Assembly (NCBI RefSeq): GCF_036711975.1 | Contig: NC_091976.1 | Location: forward strand, 5,022,001-5,086,000 | Length of the DNA: 64,000 bases | DNA from: Onthophagus taurus | Taxonomy: Eukaryota; Arthropoda; Insecta; Coleoptera; Scarabaeidae | Direction: 5' to 3' | In this document: piece after piece, positions 62,541 to 64,000 of the stretch | How positions within the stretch are numbered: the stretch's first letter is position 1 | Layout of the letters: each line of letters opens with the position of its first letter | Translations under genes and position numbers: made by a program | The notes under the pieces: model-generated | The model's database searches: none | Told to the model about the DNA's origin: nothing | The model's input: the letters and a program-made list of their open reading frames with translations, nothing else

Positions 62541-62760
62541 GTTTAAATATTTTGAAGGATCATATAATAATTTCTAATAACGCTAGAAAATATAGGTTCC
62601 CTTGAATGTTCCACAATGTACTTTTACGCCAGGCATTGAATGAATGAGATTTTGACTGCAAATTGGATTATTGTTATTGGATATTAGGTATGATAAATGA
62701 AAATAGAAAATTTTTATCTGAAAATTCTTTGGACAGATAATTAGTCTACGAAAAATCCTC
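62541..62760. other. LINE 5' boundary region
   Basis: AT-rich with no motif. The Jockey-like LINE becomes unrecognisable above 62540, so this is either its decayed upstream part or the insertion site. Confidence 0.3.
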
Positions 62761-63270
62761 GTTAATTACGCGAAATTCAACATCAAGGGCGTTGGAGTCT
62801 TAATATGCGGTGTGGCATCCTGAGAGGCAGCATTATCGGACCACATTACTTCAAGCACTAAATGGCAACGAGTTTCTAGATTTTTGATCAATCAATTACC
62901 GATTTTGATAGAAGATGTAATTGGAAAGACTACAAACTTTGTTGTCACAACGGTACGGTTGTCCGGCACATTTTGCTATAATTGTGAAAGACCATCTAAA
63001 CGCAGTGTTTCACCAACGATGGATCGGAAGAGGAAGCCTGTTTATATGATTCAGATTCCCAGACTTAACTTGTTTGGATTTTAATTATGGGGCTCGTTAA
63101 AGGACATAGTATTTCAAACTCAACCTACAACCAGAAAAGACATAGAAAATGGGATTCGGGATGCCATTCTCAACATACCAAGAGCCGAAAATGAAGGCGC
63201 AGTTTTTTTCCACGCAACAGAGGCTCTAGCAATGCATAGAACGTGATGGACGGCAATTTGAGCATTTAAG
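62761..63270 (+). pseudogene. mariner-like (IS630/DDE_3) transposase C-terminal fragment
   Basis: Broken frames give RWSLNMRCGILRGSIIGPHY (about 62787-62846), NEFLDFLINQLPILIEDVIG (about 62870-62927), GCPAHFAIIVKDHLNAVF (about 62956-63013) and FPDLTCLDF (about 63057-63083), then TTRKDIENGIRDAILNIPRA. It is the same broad family as 37350-40268, but the sequences differ clearly. Confidence 0.6.
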
Positions 63271-63655
63271 GAGGCATTAAAAAAACTTTTAGAAGCTCGA
63301 ACTAATTTCTTTAGGGCAATTAGTAGTAGTTAGTTTTACAATTATTACCGTATTTTCTCGAATCTTATTCGCACTCGAATGTAAACCGCACCCCGATTTG
63401 AAAAATTCGTGGTGGTAAAAACATGTAGCTTGCGAATGTAACCCGAATCTTTCTTTGTGCAATCCGACGGCACCAAAACTATACGATGTCGTTGTTTAAT
63501 AATAATAATAGTTTTATTGAATAAGTATGATTATACATTATTCTCGTCAATAATATACAGTTCGTAAAACTCAAAATATTACATATCCTTCCTTACAACC
63601 CATTCACAACCCAGGATTTACATATTAGGAAAGTTCTTGTCTGCAAGGTGAGTGT
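63271..63655. other. Spacer with MITE-like end and (AAT)n
   Basis: 63347-63450 reads CGTATTTTCTCGAATCTTAT followed by GCACTCGAATGTAAACCGCA and a later GCGAATGTAACCCGAATC, which looks like the terminus of a small DNA element. (AAT)n at 63499-63509 may be a LINE tail. No gene. Confidence 0.35.
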
Positions 63656-64000
63656 GATATTGCTTCAAATGTTCAACCTTTAAAATATTACAACAGAAAA
63701 AAACCTGTGATTTTGGAATGTGATGCTAGTAGTTTCGGGTTGGGAGTAGTTGCATTTCAAAAGAATGGTGTTATAGGTTACGTATCCAGAACACTTACTA
63801 GATCTGAAAGAAATTATGCCCAAATCGAAAAAGAACTGTTAGCAATAGTGTTCGGTTGTACAAGATTAGACCAAATGTTAGTTGGAAATGGAGTAACAGT
63901 AAAAACTGATCACAAACCTTTTTTACGGATACTTGAGAAACCATTATTAAATGCACCAAAACAATTACAACAAATGTTAATGACACTTCAAAGATATAAC
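63656..64000 (+). pseudogene. Ty3/gypsy element 4: RNase H, continues past the window
   Basis: VQPLKYYNRKKPVILECDAS (first Asp), FGLGVVAFQKNGVIGYVSRT, ERNYAQIEKELLAIVFGCTR (Glu) and TVKTDHKPFLRILEKPLLN (Asp) form an RNase H domain in one open frame without stops from about 63676 to the last base. The RT part should precede it but is absent, so the element is 5'-truncated here; the rest lies beyond 64000. It may be intact downstream. Confidence 0.75.

Noticed and set aside
1-64000. tRNA or rRNA genes
   Set aside because: I saw no A-box/B-box pair with a cloverleaf and no rRNA-like conserved stretch, but a covariance search was not possible.

Overview
The window is AT-rich eukaryotic DNA, most probably from an insect; I guess a beetle, with low confidence. 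The evidence is short GT-AG introns (about 50-90 bp), an elevenin-type insect neuropeptide precursor, an insect-like Skp1, a mitochondrial carrier exon, and a transposon load typical of insects (DD41D mariners, pogo, hAT, PIF/Harbinger, Ty3/gypsy, RTE, CR1/L2 and Jockey LINEs, Penelope-like elements). No bacterial or viral genome organisation is visible.

Host genes are few and widely spaced. (1) 109-1088 (+): a seven-exon secreted protein in which every intron is phase 1 and no exon is long enough to stand out as an ORF; it has its own TATA box and initiator. (2) 9974-10706 (-): a two-exon, single-span membrane protein that I do not recognise. (3) 20876-21364 (-): a complete Skp1 with an intron ending exactly at the ATG. 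(4) 57115-57642 (+): an elevenin precursor whose C-terminal half is out of frame by one base. (5) 57829-58148 (-): the last exon of an ornithine/SLC25-type mitochondrial carrier.

The rest is a mosaic of nested mobile elements. 1.6-6.3 kb: a gypsy element split by a pogo element that is itself split by a DD41D mariner, followed by Penelope and Jockey pieces. 7.5-8.4 kb: a 449-bp tandem duplication. 11.7-19.6 kb: a LINE fragment, a gypsy element with a hAT-type MITE in its LTR, a foldback element, and a third gypsy element with both LTRs but a deleted integrase core. 21.8-23.6 kb: a Tc1/IS630-like transposon with long repeat-built ends. 23.6-30 kb: LINEs, a CACTG-ended MITE, a 142-bp tandem repeat and a PIF/Harbinger element. 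31-40 kb: RTE-like LINEs, a ZBED-type hAT, an RNase H-bearing LINE, and a mariner-like element containing another LINE. 43.2-46.8 kb: a complex satellite with a hAT deletion derivative in it. 47-56 kb: more LINE, hAT, mariner and DUF7869 debris. 58.8 kb: a hammerhead-ribozyme-like motif. 59-62.5 kb: a Jockey-like LINE split by an apparently intact DD41D mariner. 62.7-64 kb: a mariner-like fragment and the start of another gypsy RNase H.

The host genes show no operon-like relation. Many element boundaries can be read directly from target-site duplications, so the order of insertion can be worked out. All family calls are from motif recognition by eye; no database search was run.
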